Below are positions 1-6,960 of a stretch of 8,893 bases of DNA, piece by piece (positions within the stretch are counted from its first letter, which is position 1; each line of letters begins with the position of its first letter). The notes under the pieces are model-generated. The model was not told where the DNA came from. It did not search any database and was given only the letters and a program-made list of their open reading frames with translations. The translations under genes and the position numbers were made by a program. This DNA is from an uncultured Ignavibacteriota bacterium (GTDB lineage: Bacteria; Bacteroidota; Ignavibacteria; Tepidaquicellales; Tepidaquicellaceae). The stretch lies in assembly GCA_937959065.1 (NCBI GenBank), contig CALGOI010000139.1:1-8893 (forward strand), written 5' to 3'.

Positions 1-74
1 GTTAAAAAGTGGTTCAATTTTTATGTATATTTTACATTCACAAAAACGTAGAGAATAAATTAAATATAAGTATC

Positions 75-3005
75 ATGTCCACCCGACAATTTTACCGTAA
101 TTTCCTTTTAATTATATTGTTGATTCTGCCAGTATTAGTTACAGGGCAGACAAAAACAGTAACAGAAGGGAAATACACATACCAAATAGTAGAAAACGAT
201 CCACTGAATGCAAGGATCTACACCCTACCGAACGGCTTAACAGTAATGATGACGGTTTATAAAGATGAGCCGAGAATTCAAACATATATACCCGTCAAAG
301 CCGGAAGCAAAAACGACCCGGCTGATGCCACCGGATTGGCACATTACCTAGAACATATGTTATTCAAAGGAACCGACAAATTCGGTTCGTTAAATCCGTC
401 AGCCGAGCTGCCTCTGGTTGACAGGGTGATAGAATTATATGAAGATTACAGGGCAACAACGGATGAAACCAAAAGGAAAGAGATATATGCACAGATTGAC
501 AGTGTTTCTCTTTTAGCATCCGGTTACGCGATAGCTAATGAATATGACAGAATGCTTGAATTCATCGGCGCGACAGGAACCAATGCATGGACATGGATGG
601 AAGAAACAGTATACATAAATAATATTCCTTCCAACCAGATAAACAACTGGCTAAAGATAGAGGGTGAGAGATTCCGTAAACCTGTGATGAGATTATTCCA
701 TACAGAGCTCGAAGTGGTGTATGAAGAAAAGAACAGAAGCCTGGACAATGATTACAGCAAGGCATATGATAAGCTTTACGGAGAGTTATTTAAAAATCAT
801 CAATACGGAACACAAACAACTATAGGTACAATCGACCATTTAAAGAATCCTTCTATAAAAGAGGTTTTAAAATATTACGAGACTTATTATGTACCTAACA
901 ACATGGCAATAGTGCTATCCGGAGATTTCGATCCTGATGAAGCCATAAAGTATGTTGACGAGTATTTCTCATATATGCAGCCTAAGGATGTGCCGGTATA
1001 TGTACCTCCAACAGAGGAACCGATAACTTCATCCAGAGAATATGACGTGTATGGACCTAACGCTGAATTTGTTACTCTGGGTTACAGGTTTGACGGAGCC
1101 GGGACCAAGGATGCTGATTATCTTACATTAATAGATATGATATTAAGTAACGGTACAGCTGGATTAATGGACCTCAACCTCATACAGGGGCAAAAGGTTT
1201 TATCAGCCAGCTCAAGTCCGGAGGTGTTTAAGGATTATTCCATATTTGAACTGTACGGGGAGCCAAGAGAAGGCCAGTCTTTGCAGGAAGTAAAGAACCT
1301 GATGCTTTCACAGATTGACTTAGTAAAAAAAGGTGAATTTCCTGACTGGATGCTGGACGCAATTATTAATAATCTAAAGCTGCAAAGGATCAAGGGATTT
1401 GAATCAAACGGAGCCAGAGGCTACGCGCTTGTAGATGCATTTAAAAATGATATTGACTGGGATTATTACATTCATACAATCGAGAGGCTTGAAAAGATAA
1501 CGAAACAGGATATTGTCGATTTCGCGAATGAGAAATTCGGTGATAATTATATAGCAGTTTATAAAAGGACAGGCGAAGACCCAAACAAGCAGCAGGTTGA
1601 AAAGCCAAAAATCACTCCTGTTAATGTTAACCGTGAAGACAAATCGGAATTCGTTGAAGAAATAATGGAAACCCAGACCGAGACAATCGAGCCGGTGTTT
1701 CTTGATTACAAGAATGACATCCGGGAATTCACGATAGATAATAATGTACCGGTATATTACCTCAAGAATACAGAGAATAATACATTCAACCTGTATTATG
1801 TTCTTGATATGGGTACAAATAACGATCTGCAATTAGGTCTGGCAGTAGGATATCTCGAACTGCTGGGTACCGATGAATACACTCCGGCACAGATAAAGGA
1901 GGAGTTTTATAAGCTTGGATGCAGCTATGGAGTATTCAGCTCGACCGACCAGGTTTATGTAAGCCTTAGCGGATTAAATGATAACTTTGAACCTGCGCTG
2001 AGATTATTCGAAAATCTTCTAGCAAATGTAAAGCCTAACCAGAGCGCTTACGAGAATATGGTTTCGGACATACTCAAAGCAAGAGAAGATGATAAGCTTT
2101 CCAAAGGTACGATCAGAAACGCAATGTTTAATTACGGGAAGTACGGTAAAAATTCTCCATTTACTCACATTCTTTCAAAGAGTGAACTAGGATCGATAAA
2201 TCCCGAAGACCTGACCGACAGAATTAAGGCATTAACATCTTACCCTCACAAGGTATTTTATTACGGACCGGAAAGTGAGACCCGGCTGAAAACGGTGTTA
2301 AATGAAATTCATAAGACGCCTTCGGAGTTCAAAGCTTATCCGCCTGCAATCCAATTCACCGAGCAGCCGACCGACAGGAATAAAGTATACGTTGTTGATT
2401 ATGATATGGTACAGGCAGAGATAGTTATGATATCGAAGAAAGACAAATATAATAAGGCGCTTGAGCCTGTAACAGAGTTATTCAATGGATACTTCGGAAC
2501 AGGTATGTCATCGATCACATTCCAGGAGATGAGAGAATCCAAAGCACTGGCATACTCGGTGTTCGCTTTCCTTACTACTCCGTCTAAACTGGAGGATTCA
2601 AAATATTTCTATTCTTACATAGGGACACAGGCAGACAAGCTTCCGGAAGCCATGGCGGGAATGCTCGACCTGATCAATAACATGCCTGAGTCACAGGGTT
2701 CACTGAATGCATCCAGGAGCGGAATACTCAACCAGATACAGACAGAAAGAATAACTAAAGCAGGAATATTATTTGATTACCAATCAGCTCAAAAACTGGG
2801 ACTGGACTATGATATAAGAAGAGATATTTACTCTGAGGTAAGAAATCTATCTATGGAAGATGTTAAGGCTTTCCATAATAAATATATTAAGGGAAGCCAG
2901 TATACGATTCTTGTTTTGGGTGATAAAGAAAAGTTAGATGTCGATGCATTATCCAAATATGGTACCGTGGAATACTTAACACTTGAAGATATATTTGGTT
3001 ATTAA
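75..3005 (+). CDS. Secreted M16 family zinc metallopeptidase (insulinase/pitrilysin-like), two-unit form
   Basis: A 976-residue peptidase that probably degrades peptides outside the cytoplasm. The ATG at 75 is preferred over the in-frame ATG at 9 because it puts a signal peptide at the N-terminus (MSTRQFYRN, a hydrophobic stretch to about residue 24, likely cleavage near VTGQ). The first M16 unit carries the inverted zinc motif HYLEH (His90, Glu93, His94). The third zinc ligand is most likely Glu218 in VVYEEKN. His94 and Glu218 are 124 residues apart, against about 77 in pitrilysin, because a helical insert of roughly 45 residues (about 110-160) lies between them; I recall this from related bacterial M16 proteins. 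An M16_C domain follows at about 257-430. A second, catalytically dead unit starts near 550 and has no HxxEH. Its Arg820/Tyr827 pair (EMRESKALAY) matches the substrate-binding R/Y motif of the family. The gene stands alone, with no clear SD, and ends at a strong terminator. The family call is firm; the substrate is unknown. Confidence 0.95.
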   Translation: MSTRQFYRNFLLIILLILPVLVTGQTKTVTEGKYTYQIVENDPLNARIYTLPNGLTVMMTVYKDEPRIQTYIPVKAGSKNDPADATGLAHYLEHMLFKGTDKFGSLNPSAELPLVDRVIELYEDYRATTDETKRKEIYAQIDSVSLLASGYAIANEYDRMLEFIGATGTNAWTWMEETVYINNIPSNQINNWLKIEGERFRKPVMRLFHTELEVVYEEKNRSLDNDYSKAYDKLYGELFKNHQYGTQTTIGTIDHLKNPSIKEVLKYYETYYVPNNMAIVLSGDFDPDEAIKYVDEYFSYMQPKDVPVYVPPTEEPITSSREYDVYGPNAEFVTLGYRFDGAGTKDADYLTLIDMILSNGTAGLMDLNLIQGQKVLSASSSPEVFKDYSIFELYGEPREGQSLQEVKNLMLSQIDLVKKGEFPDWMLDAIINNLKLQRIKGFESNGARGYALVDAFKNDIDWDYYIHTIERLEKITKQDIVDFANEKFGDNYIAVYKRTGEDPNKQQVEKPKITPVNVNREDKSEFVEEIMETQTETIEPVFLDYKNDIREFTIDNNVPVYYLKNTENNTFNLYYVLDMGTNNDLQLGLAVGYLELLGTDEYTPAQIKEEFYKLGCSYGVFSSTDQVYVSLSGLNDNFEPALRLFENLLANVKPNQSAYENMVSDILKAREDDKLSKGTIRNAMFNYGKYGKNSPFTHILSKSELGSINPEDLTDRIKALTSYPHKVFYYGPESETRLKTVLNEIHKTPSEFKAYPPAIQFTEQPTDRNKVYVVDYDMVQAEIVMISKKDKYNKALEPVTELFNGYFGTGMSSITFQEMRESKALAYSVFAFLTTPSKLEDSKYFYSYIGTQADKLPEAMAGMLDLINNMPESQGSLNASRSGILNQIQTERITKAGILFDYQSAQKLGLDYDIRRDIYSEVRNLSMEDVKAFHNKYIKGSQYTILVLGDKEKLDVDALSKYGTVEYLTLEDIFGY

Positions 3006-3017
3006 AAAACAGATGTT

Positions 3018-3045
3018 AAAAAGCCTCCTTATAGGAGGCTTTTTT
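3018..3045. terminator. Bidirectional intrinsic terminator between convergent genes
   Basis: A 12-bp perfect stem (AAAAAGCCTCCT, 3018-3029, pairing with AGGAGGCTTTTT, 3033-3044) closes on a 3-nt loop. It has a T-run on the plus strand and an A-run that becomes a U-tract on the minus strand. It starts 12 nt after the M16 stop codon and sits just beyond the DUF5683 stop codon at 3050, so it can end both converging transcripts. Confidence 0.92.
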
Positions 3046-3049
3046 GTTA

Positions 3050-3625
3050 TCAGAAGTTAATATTAAATCTCATCAGATCCTTCCCCTGCAATACCCGCAT
3101 ATTCATGTTAACTGATTCACTCACATCGAAATCATACAACTGCGCATCTACATACGCATCAATCATATTCATAAGATAAAAAATTGCAAAGTATATAATG
3201 AATTCATCCCGTTTGTCCCTGAAATTATCCCGTGTTTCTTTAAACACCAAATTCCCGTTAGGGTTCTCGGGTGTTTGTGATTGTTCGTAAAGGTCTATAT
3301 AATCATTGTACCTGTCATTATTCCTGTATATCTCATATCCCAGGTAACCACCGATACCGAGAACTATCGGTATCTTCCAATAGGACTCATTGTAAAACTG
3401 ACCGGCGCCTGGCACCACAGCTGACAACACAACAGCAAGGGTTGGCGATTTTTTCATCTTGAATGGTTTGGAAGTCTTCTTCTTTTGAATCACGGTATCA
3501 CCCGGACCAGTTGTATCAGGTTTCACATAGTTATATTCAGGTTGAGAATTAAAATATTGAGCGTTTACCTTTAAGGGAATCCACATCAATACTACAATCC
3601 ATATTGAGCATAAATATCGTGTCAT
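3050..3625 (-). CDS. DUF5683 domain membrane protein
   Basis: A 191-residue protein of unknown function. I chose the ATG at 3625 because it begins a signal peptide (MTRYLCSIW, hydrophobic core, LKVNAQ with likely cleavage near residue 23). Longer in-frame starts would run through the upstream terminator and into secG. After a short polar, Lys-rich linker (about 24-60), a hydrophobic segment leads into the hallmark PGAGQFYN (72-79), followed by YWKIPIVLGIGGYLGYEIY (82-100). This pattern is typical of DUF5683, common in Bacteroidota and relatives. A charged, Asp/Arg-rich stretch (101-140) is followed by another membrane-like helix (about 142-158) and a short polar tail. It is downstream of secG on the same strand, but a terminator separates them by about 12 nt. 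No SD is visible; the start is preceded by TTTTATTTTATCCTC. An alternative start at 3646 lies inside the terminator stem and is less likely. Confidence 0.85.
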   Translation of the reverse strand: MTRYLCSIWIVVLMWIPLKVNAQYFNSQPEYNYVKPDTTGPGDTVIQKKKTSKPFKMKKSPTLAVVLSAVVPGAGQFYNESYWKIPIVLGIGGYLGYEIYRNNDRYNDYIDLYEQSQTPENPNGNLVFKETRDNFRDKRDEFIIYFAIFYLMNMIDAYVDAQLYDFDVSESVNMNMRVLQGKDLMRFNINF

Positions 3626-3636
3626 GAGGATAAAAT

Positions 3637-3667
3637 AAAAAAGCATTCCTGAAATAGGAATGCTTTT
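3637..3667 (-). terminator. Intrinsic terminator downstream of secG
   Basis: Read on the minus strand, a 12-bp perfect stem (AAAAGCATTCCT, a 5-nt loop, AGGAATGCTTTT; plus-strand arms 3639-3650 and 3656-3667) is followed by six U residues, an A and further U residues. It lies about 25 nt after the secG stop codon. Its U-tract ends about 12 nt before the start codon of the DUF5683 gene. Confidence 0.88.
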
Positions 3668-3692
3668 AAAATTATCTGAAAATCTCAGGGAA

Positions 3693-4085
3693 TTACTGTC
3701 CCGGATTTTGTGTATTATTTTGGTCAGGATTTTCCTGTCCGGGCTGCTGCTGATCCGGCGGAGGAGTAGTCTGAGTCGGAGGAATAGTCTGCTGGGGAGG
3801 GGTCTGATTCTGCCCTGCATTTTTCTGGATCACGCTCTCATCTATTCCGCTTCCGCTGCTGATGTATATATTCAGCAATAAACTTCCCAGAAGGAAAATT
3901 GTAGCTAGAATAATTGTAAATCTCTGGAGAAAATCGGATGTCCTTCTTGCTCCAAACATTGTAGTCATGCTGGATCCGGCTCCTGCGAGTCCCGCTAATC
4001 CACCACCTTTTGAAGCCTGCATAAGCACAACGGCCATAAGTATAACGCAGACTAAAGCTAATATTACTGTAAAGAATACTATCAT
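3693..4085 (-). CDS. secG: Preprotein translocase subunit SecG
   Basis: A 130-residue SecG, the small accessory subunit of the SecYEG channel in the inner membrane, which assists SecA-driven export. It shows the standard plan: TM helix 1 (about 2-22), the conserved cytoplasmic loop with QASKGGGLAGLAG (23-35) and FGARRTSDFLQRFT (44-57), then TM helix 2 (about 56-77). Family members are often 75-120 residues. Here residues about 78-130 form a low-complexity tail rich in Gln, Pro, Asn and Thr with few charges. SecG normally has both ends outside the cytoplasm, so the tail should be periplasmic. Such tails vary between species and are probably disordered. The start is the ATG at 4085, directly before TM1, with no strong SD. 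The gene is divergent from the H1-like gene and ends at its own terminator. The assignment is firm. Confidence 0.95.
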   Translation of the reverse strand: MIVFFTVILALVCVILMAVVLMQASKGGGLAGLAGAGSSMTTMFGARRTSDFLQRFTIILATIFLLGSLLLNIYISSGSGIDESVIQKNAGQNQTPPQQTIPPTQTTPPPDQQQPGQENPDQNNTQNPGQ

Positions 4086-4170
4086 AATCGACTAAATTAG
4101 GATTCCTGGTTTTGATATACAAGTCATAATTAAGTAGAAATTACGGAGAAAAATTTAATCACCAAAATGA

Positions 4171-4204
4171 CAATTTCTTAACTTCAAAAACAGTTTCTTA
4201 ACTT
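4171..4204. repeat. Pair of direct repeats CANTTTCTTAACTT, 20 bp apart
   Basis: CAATTTCTTAACTT (4171-4184) and CAGTTTCTTAACTT (4191-4204) match at 13 of 14 positions. Their starts are exactly 20 bp apart, about two helical turns. They lie in the secG/H1-like divergent intergenic region, upstream of the candidate promoter at 4229-4259. A tandem binding site for a regulator is possible. The region is AT-rich, so chance is not excluded. Confidence 0.4.
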
Positions 4205-4228
4205 TATCTTTATACACAAAACGAGATA

Positions 4229-4259
4229 TTGATTTATTTATTTAAAACAAGTAATTTTG
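4229..4259 (+). promoter_or_regulatory. Candidate Bacteroidota-type promoter for the H1-like gene
   Basis: TTGA at 4229-4232 and TAATTTTG at 4252-4259 are separated by 19 bp. The downstream box fits the Bacteroidota -7 consensus TANNTTTG fully; the upstream box fits the -33 TTTG only partly (ATTG/TTGA). Transcription would start near 4265-4270, giving a leader of about 30-35 nt before the ATG at 4301. This is a pattern match only. Confidence 0.45.
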
Positions 4260-4291
4260 CTGGTACTTAATTTAATTCAAAACCATTAAAA

Positions 4292-4297
4292 AGGAAG
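4292..4297 (+). promoter_or_regulatory. Shine-Dalgarno sequence of the H1-like gene
   Basis: AGGAAG lies 3 nt before the ATG at 4301 (5 nt from the AGGA core). It is the clearest SD in the window; most other genes here have none. It fixes the start of this small gene and suggests efficient translation. Confidence 0.75.
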
Positions 4298-4300
4298 ACA

Positions 4301-4441
4301 ATGGCTAAAGCAACAAAGAAAGCAGCACCTAAGAAGAAAGCTGCTCCAAAAAAGAAAGCAGCACCTAAGAAGAAAGCAGCTGCTAAAAAGAAAGCTGCTC
4401 CTAAAAAGAAAGCTGCTAAGAAGAAAGCTGCTAAGAAGTAA
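4301..4441 (+). CDS. Small Lys/Ala/Pro-rich histone H1-like DNA-binding protein
   Basis: A 46-residue open frame from the ATG at 4301 to the TAA at 4439-4441. The product has 23 Lys, 17 Ala, 4 Pro, one Thr and the initiator Met, and no acidic or aromatic residue. It begins MAKATKKAAPKKK and continues as tandem six-residue units AAPKKK (8-13, 14-19, 20-25, 32-37), with a Pro-to-Ala variant AAAKKK at 26-31 and shortened AAKKK/AAKK units at the end. This resembles the C-terminal tail of eukaryotic histone H1 and bacterial relatives such as chlamydial Hc2, Bordetella BpH1 and the AlgP tail. Such proteins bind DNA non-specifically through charge and compact or organise the nucleoid. The gene has a good SD, a plausible promoter and its own terminator, so I consider it real despite its length. 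It is monocistronic. Its exact role here is inferred from composition. Confidence 0.85.
   Translation: MAKATKKAAPKKKAAPKKKAAPKKKAAAKKKAAPKKKAAKKKAAKK
4322..4438 (+). repeat. Degenerate 18-bp tandem repeat inside the H1-like gene
   Basis: Five 18-bp units coding AAPKKK or AAAKKK (4322-4411) are followed by a 15-bp unit and a 12-bp unit. Ala codons alternate between GCA and GCT and Lys codons between AAA and AAG, so units differ at synonymous sites. Repeats of this type expand and contract by slippage, so copy number may vary among strains. Confidence 0.8.
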
Positions 4442-4460
4442 GCCAATTTTTAATATTCAT

Positions 4461-4492
4461 AGCGCAGCCCTAACAGGCTGCGTTATTTTTTT
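4461..4492 (+). terminator. Intrinsic terminator of the H1-like gene
   Basis: AGCGCAGCC (4461-4469) pairs with GGCTGCGTT (4476-4484), nine pairs including one G-U, around a 6-nt loop. An A and seven T residues (4486-4492) follow. It begins 20 nt after the stop codon and separates this gene from the aldehyde dehydrogenase. Confidence 0.9.
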
Positions 4493-4572
4493 GTCCAAAT
4501 CGAACTTTTCCCCTACCCTTTTGAGTTTCAATTTTATGTTATAGTCCCGAACTTGTACATATAACAAACTTT

Positions 4573-6012
4573 ATGGACACGGAAAAGTATTTAATCGGAA
4601 ATACGTTTACCTCATCAACCGAAACTAAAGACATTAGAAACCCTTATACAGGAGAGGTTGTAAAACAGGTATATAAAAGCACCCGGGACGATGTGAATAA
4701 AGCCCTCGATTACCTTACAACTATCTTCAGCAATTATAAAAGCGAACCGACCTATATAAAAGTCTCCCTTCTGGAAACAGTATCAAAAAAGATCTTCGAG
4801 CGCAAAGAAGACCTGGCTCAGCTGATAACAACAGAAACGGGTAAGCCGATAAAATTCTCACATATCGAGATAGACAGGGCGATTCTGACTTTTAAACTTG
4901 GAGCTGAAGAAGCGAAAAGAATAGAAGGTGAAGTATTAAATCTCGACCTGCTAAAAGGGTCTGAAGGGAAAATCGGGATAGTGAAAAGATTTCCGGTTGG
5001 AGTAATCCTTGCCATAACCCCGTGGAATTTTCCAATAAATCTCGTCGCTCACAAATTATCTCCGGCGCTGGCATCGGGGAATACTGTCCTCTTAAAACCG
5101 GCATCAACATCGAGGGTATGCGGAATTGAGCTGGTTAAGATAATAAAGGAATCCTGTCACGAAATTGGATTGGAGTACTGTCCGGTGAATGTAGTTACTT
5201 CATCCGGGAGTGAAATAAATGAATTTCTGGATGATGATAGGGTCAAATTGATCAGCTTTACGGGAAGTTCATCTGTCGGATGGGGAATAAAAGAAAAAGC
5301 CACTAAACAAAAGGTATCCCTTGAATTAGGCGGGAATGCCGGAGTTATTATCGATAAAGATGCAGATATTACATTAGCGGTATCTAAGATAATTACAGGC
5401 GCCTTTGGGCAGGCAGGCCAGAGCTGTATTTCCGTTCAGAGAGTATTCGTTCACAATGACATAATGGATGAATTCAAAAAGAAACTTGTAGATGAGACAG
5501 GTAAAGTGAAATTCGGAGATCCCTTCGATGACGAAACTATCTCCGGCCCAATGATAGAGGAAAAGGAAGCCGAAAGAATAGAAAAATGGGTAGATGAAGC
5601 AAAAAACAACAACGCGAATATTCTGACCGGTGGGAAAAGAAATGGCGCTGTTTTCGAACCTACTATTGTAGATGGTGCAGGTGGGAACGCAAAAGTAAAC
5701 GCGGATGAAGTATTCGCACCAGTACTGACATTAACCGGATTTTCGGACTTTAAAGAAGCCGTCAAACAGGTTGATGATTCAGTTTACGGACTTCAGGCAG
5801 GAGCATTCACTAATAACATAAATAACGCGCTATATGCATTTGAAAATATCGAGGTGGGAGGAGTTGTCATAAATGATGTTCCTACTTACAGAATGGATTC
5901 TATGCCATACGGCGGCTCTAAAGACTCGGGAAATACCAGGGAAGGCATTAAGTATGCGATCGAAGAAATGACCGAGAGAAGAATTTTGGTTTTAAGTAAA
6001 CCAAAGGAATGA
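4573..6012 (+). CDS. NAD(P)-dependent aldehyde dehydrogenase (y4uC-like ALDH subfamily)
   Basis: A 479-residue cytoplasmic enzyme that oxidises an aldehyde to its acid with NAD(P)+. It is full length (family about 475-500) and every catalytic position is present. These are Asn152 in TPWNFP (oxyanion), Lys175 in LLKPAS (cofactor), the FTGSSSVG turn of the Rossmann fold, Glu251 in ELGGN (general base), nucleophile Cys285 in GQAGQSCIS, and Glu379 in EVFAPVL (cofactor ribose). The Asn-Lys (23) and Glu-Cys (34) spacings equal those of classical ALDHs. SCISVQRVFVHNDIMDEF and the C-terminal PYGGSKDSGNTREGIKYA resemble the uncharacterised y4uC-like group, near non-phosphorylating glyceraldehyde-3-phosphate and lactaldehyde dehydrogenases. 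The substrate cannot be named from sequence. The start at 4573 fits the usual N-terminus (KYLIGNTF, NPYTGEVV). No SD is visible. The fucose synthase gene begins 12 nt after its TGA, so the two are probably cotranscribed. Confidence 0.93.
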   Translation: MDTEKYLIGNTFTSSTETKDIRNPYTGEVVKQVYKSTRDDVNKALDYLTTIFSNYKSEPTYIKVSLLETVSKKIFERKEDLAQLITTETGKPIKFSHIEIDRAILTFKLGAEEAKRIEGEVLNLDLLKGSEGKIGIVKRFPVGVILAITPWNFPINLVAHKLSPALASGNTVLLKPASTSRVCGIELVKIIKESCHEIGLEYCPVNVVTSSGSEINEFLDDDRVKLISFTGSSSVGWGIKEKATKQKVSLELGGNAGVIIDKDADITLAVSKIITGAFGQAGQSCISVQRVFVHNDIMDEFKKKLVDETGKVKFGDPFDDETISGPMIEEKEAERIEKWVDEAKNNNANILTGGKRNGAVFEPTIVDGAGGNAKVNADEVFAPVLTLTGFSDFKEAVKQVDDSVYGLQAGAFTNNINNALYAFENIEVGGVVINDVPTYRMDSMPYGGSKDSGNTREGIKYAIEEMTERRILVLSKPKE

Positions 6013-6024
6013 TTATTTTACTAT

Positions 6025-6960
6025 ATGAATAAAGACAGCAAAATAACCGTATTTGGCGGTACGGGAATGCTCGGCGGAGCAATAGTCCGCCGGTTAAAAG
6101 ACCAGGGATATACCAATATCAATACTCCATCCCGCAAAACAGGCATCGATCTTCTTGCAAAAGAAAACGTAGATGAATATTTCAAGAATGAGAAACCCGA
6201 ATACGTTTTTATGACGGCAGGTTTAGTTGGCGGCATTCTGGCCAATAACACAAGGCAGGCAGATTTTCTCTACCAGAATGCGATAATGATATTGAACGTT
6301 TTGGAAGCATTGAAAGAATACGCCCCGGGATGTAAGATATTATATACGGGTTAGACCTGCATATATCGTAAGGAACATCTGCAGACGATTAACGAGAACC
6401 GTTTCATGATGGGACCGCTCGAAGAAACCAACAAAGGTTACGCTGTCGCAAAAGGTATGGGTATTGTCGCGTGTGAACTCTACCGCAAACAATACAATAT
6501 CAATGCCGTTGCTGCCATGCCGACAAATCTATATGGACCGGGTGATAATTACGATCTGCAGAATTCCCACTTCATTGCCGCTATGATACAGAAATTCATA
6601 AATGCAAAGACGAATGGCGATAAGCTGGTATTCTGGGGAACAGGGAAACCAAGACGTGAAGCATTATACGTGGATGACTGCGCGGATGCATGCGTCTACC
6701 TTATGGAAAATTACAACGACCCGGCAATTGTAAACATCGGTACAGGCTTCGATAATTCAATTAAGGAATACATAGAAATAGCTCAGAAAGTGTTTGAGTT
6801 TAACGAAGAAATCGAGTGGGATACCTCAAAACCGGACGGTATGTATGAGAAAAGAACCGACATAGCATACCTCAAATCATTAATGCCTGAGTTTAATCCC
6901 CGTCCATTTGAGGAAGGATTAAGAGAAGTTTTAAAGATCGATTTCGGGGTGGAGGTTTAA
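6025..6960 (+). pseudogene. fcl: GDP-L-fucose synthase interrupted by an in-frame TAG
   Basis: The intact frame would code 311 residues, the usual length for GDP-L-fucose synthase (GDP-4-keto-6-deoxymannose 3,5-epimerase/4-reductase), a cytoplasmic NADPH enzyme that makes GDP-L-fucose for surface glycans. The first part (codons 1-109) has the SDR cofactor motif GGTGMLGG (11-18) and the family signature GGILANNTRQADFLYQN. TAG at 6352-6354 is codon 110. The same frame continues with TCIYR, then GPLEETN and the catalytic Tyr139-x-x-x-Lys143 (YAVAK), MPTNLYGPGDNY, NSHFIAA (the active-site His of E. coli His179) and a TAA stop. From Gly109 to Tyr139 is 30 residues, exactly as in E. coli Fcl (Gly106-Tyr136), so there is no indel. 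The TAG replaces the catalytic serine (E. coli Ser107). Restart at ATG 6406 would lack the Rossmann domain and could not be active. Nonsense mutation or sequence error is likely. It follows the ALDH gene by 12 nt. Confidence 0.88.
6352..6354 (+). other. In-frame amber codon at the catalytic-serine position of fcl
   Basis: The context is ILYTG-TAG-TCIYR, against LLFLGSSCIYP in E. coli Fcl. TAG differs from the serine codon TCG by one base. No recognised gene in this window ends in TAG (stops seen are TAA or TGA), and none of the other recognised genes contains an in-frame TAG. Confidence 0.85.

Noticed and set aside
26..33. Bacteroidota -7 box TATATTTT before the M16 gene
   Set aside because: It misses the final G, and no TTTG-like box lies 19-20 bp upstream.
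9..74. N-terminal extension of the M16 peptidase from the ATG at 9
   Set aside because: The extra 22 residues would precede and spoil the signal peptide that starts at 75.
90..731. Unusually long gap between HxxEH and the third zinc ligand as a novel feature
   Set aside because: The helical insert appears to be a known trait of a bacterial M16 subfamily, as far as I can recall, so it is noted in the gene entry only.
1404..1832. Minus-strand 142-codon frame inside the M16 gene
   Set aside because: Lies wholly opposite a well-supported coding region; hydrophobic composition is a by-product of the antisense reading.
3626..3820. N-terminal extension of the DUF5683 protein up to 3820
   Set aside because: It runs through the secG terminator and antiparallel to nothing useful, overlapping the secG coding end in another frame. 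It is Arg/Leu/Ser-rich with no domain character, while ATG 3625 gives a proper signal peptide.
3838..4122. Minus-strand 94-codon frame overlapping secG
   Set aside because: Out-of-frame shadow of secG; SecG has clear family motifs and this frame has none.
4519..4545. Promoter for the aldehyde dehydrogenase (TTGAGT and TATAGT)
   Set aside because: The boxes are only 13 bp apart, too close for a sigma-70 promoter, and do not fit the Bacteroidota spacing.
6406..6960. Separate 184-codon gene for an epimerase
   Set aside because: It is in the same frame as the upstream fucose synthase half, lacks the cofactor-binding domain, and the sequence before its ATG still reads as the family's CIY active-site region. 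It is the back half of one broken gene.
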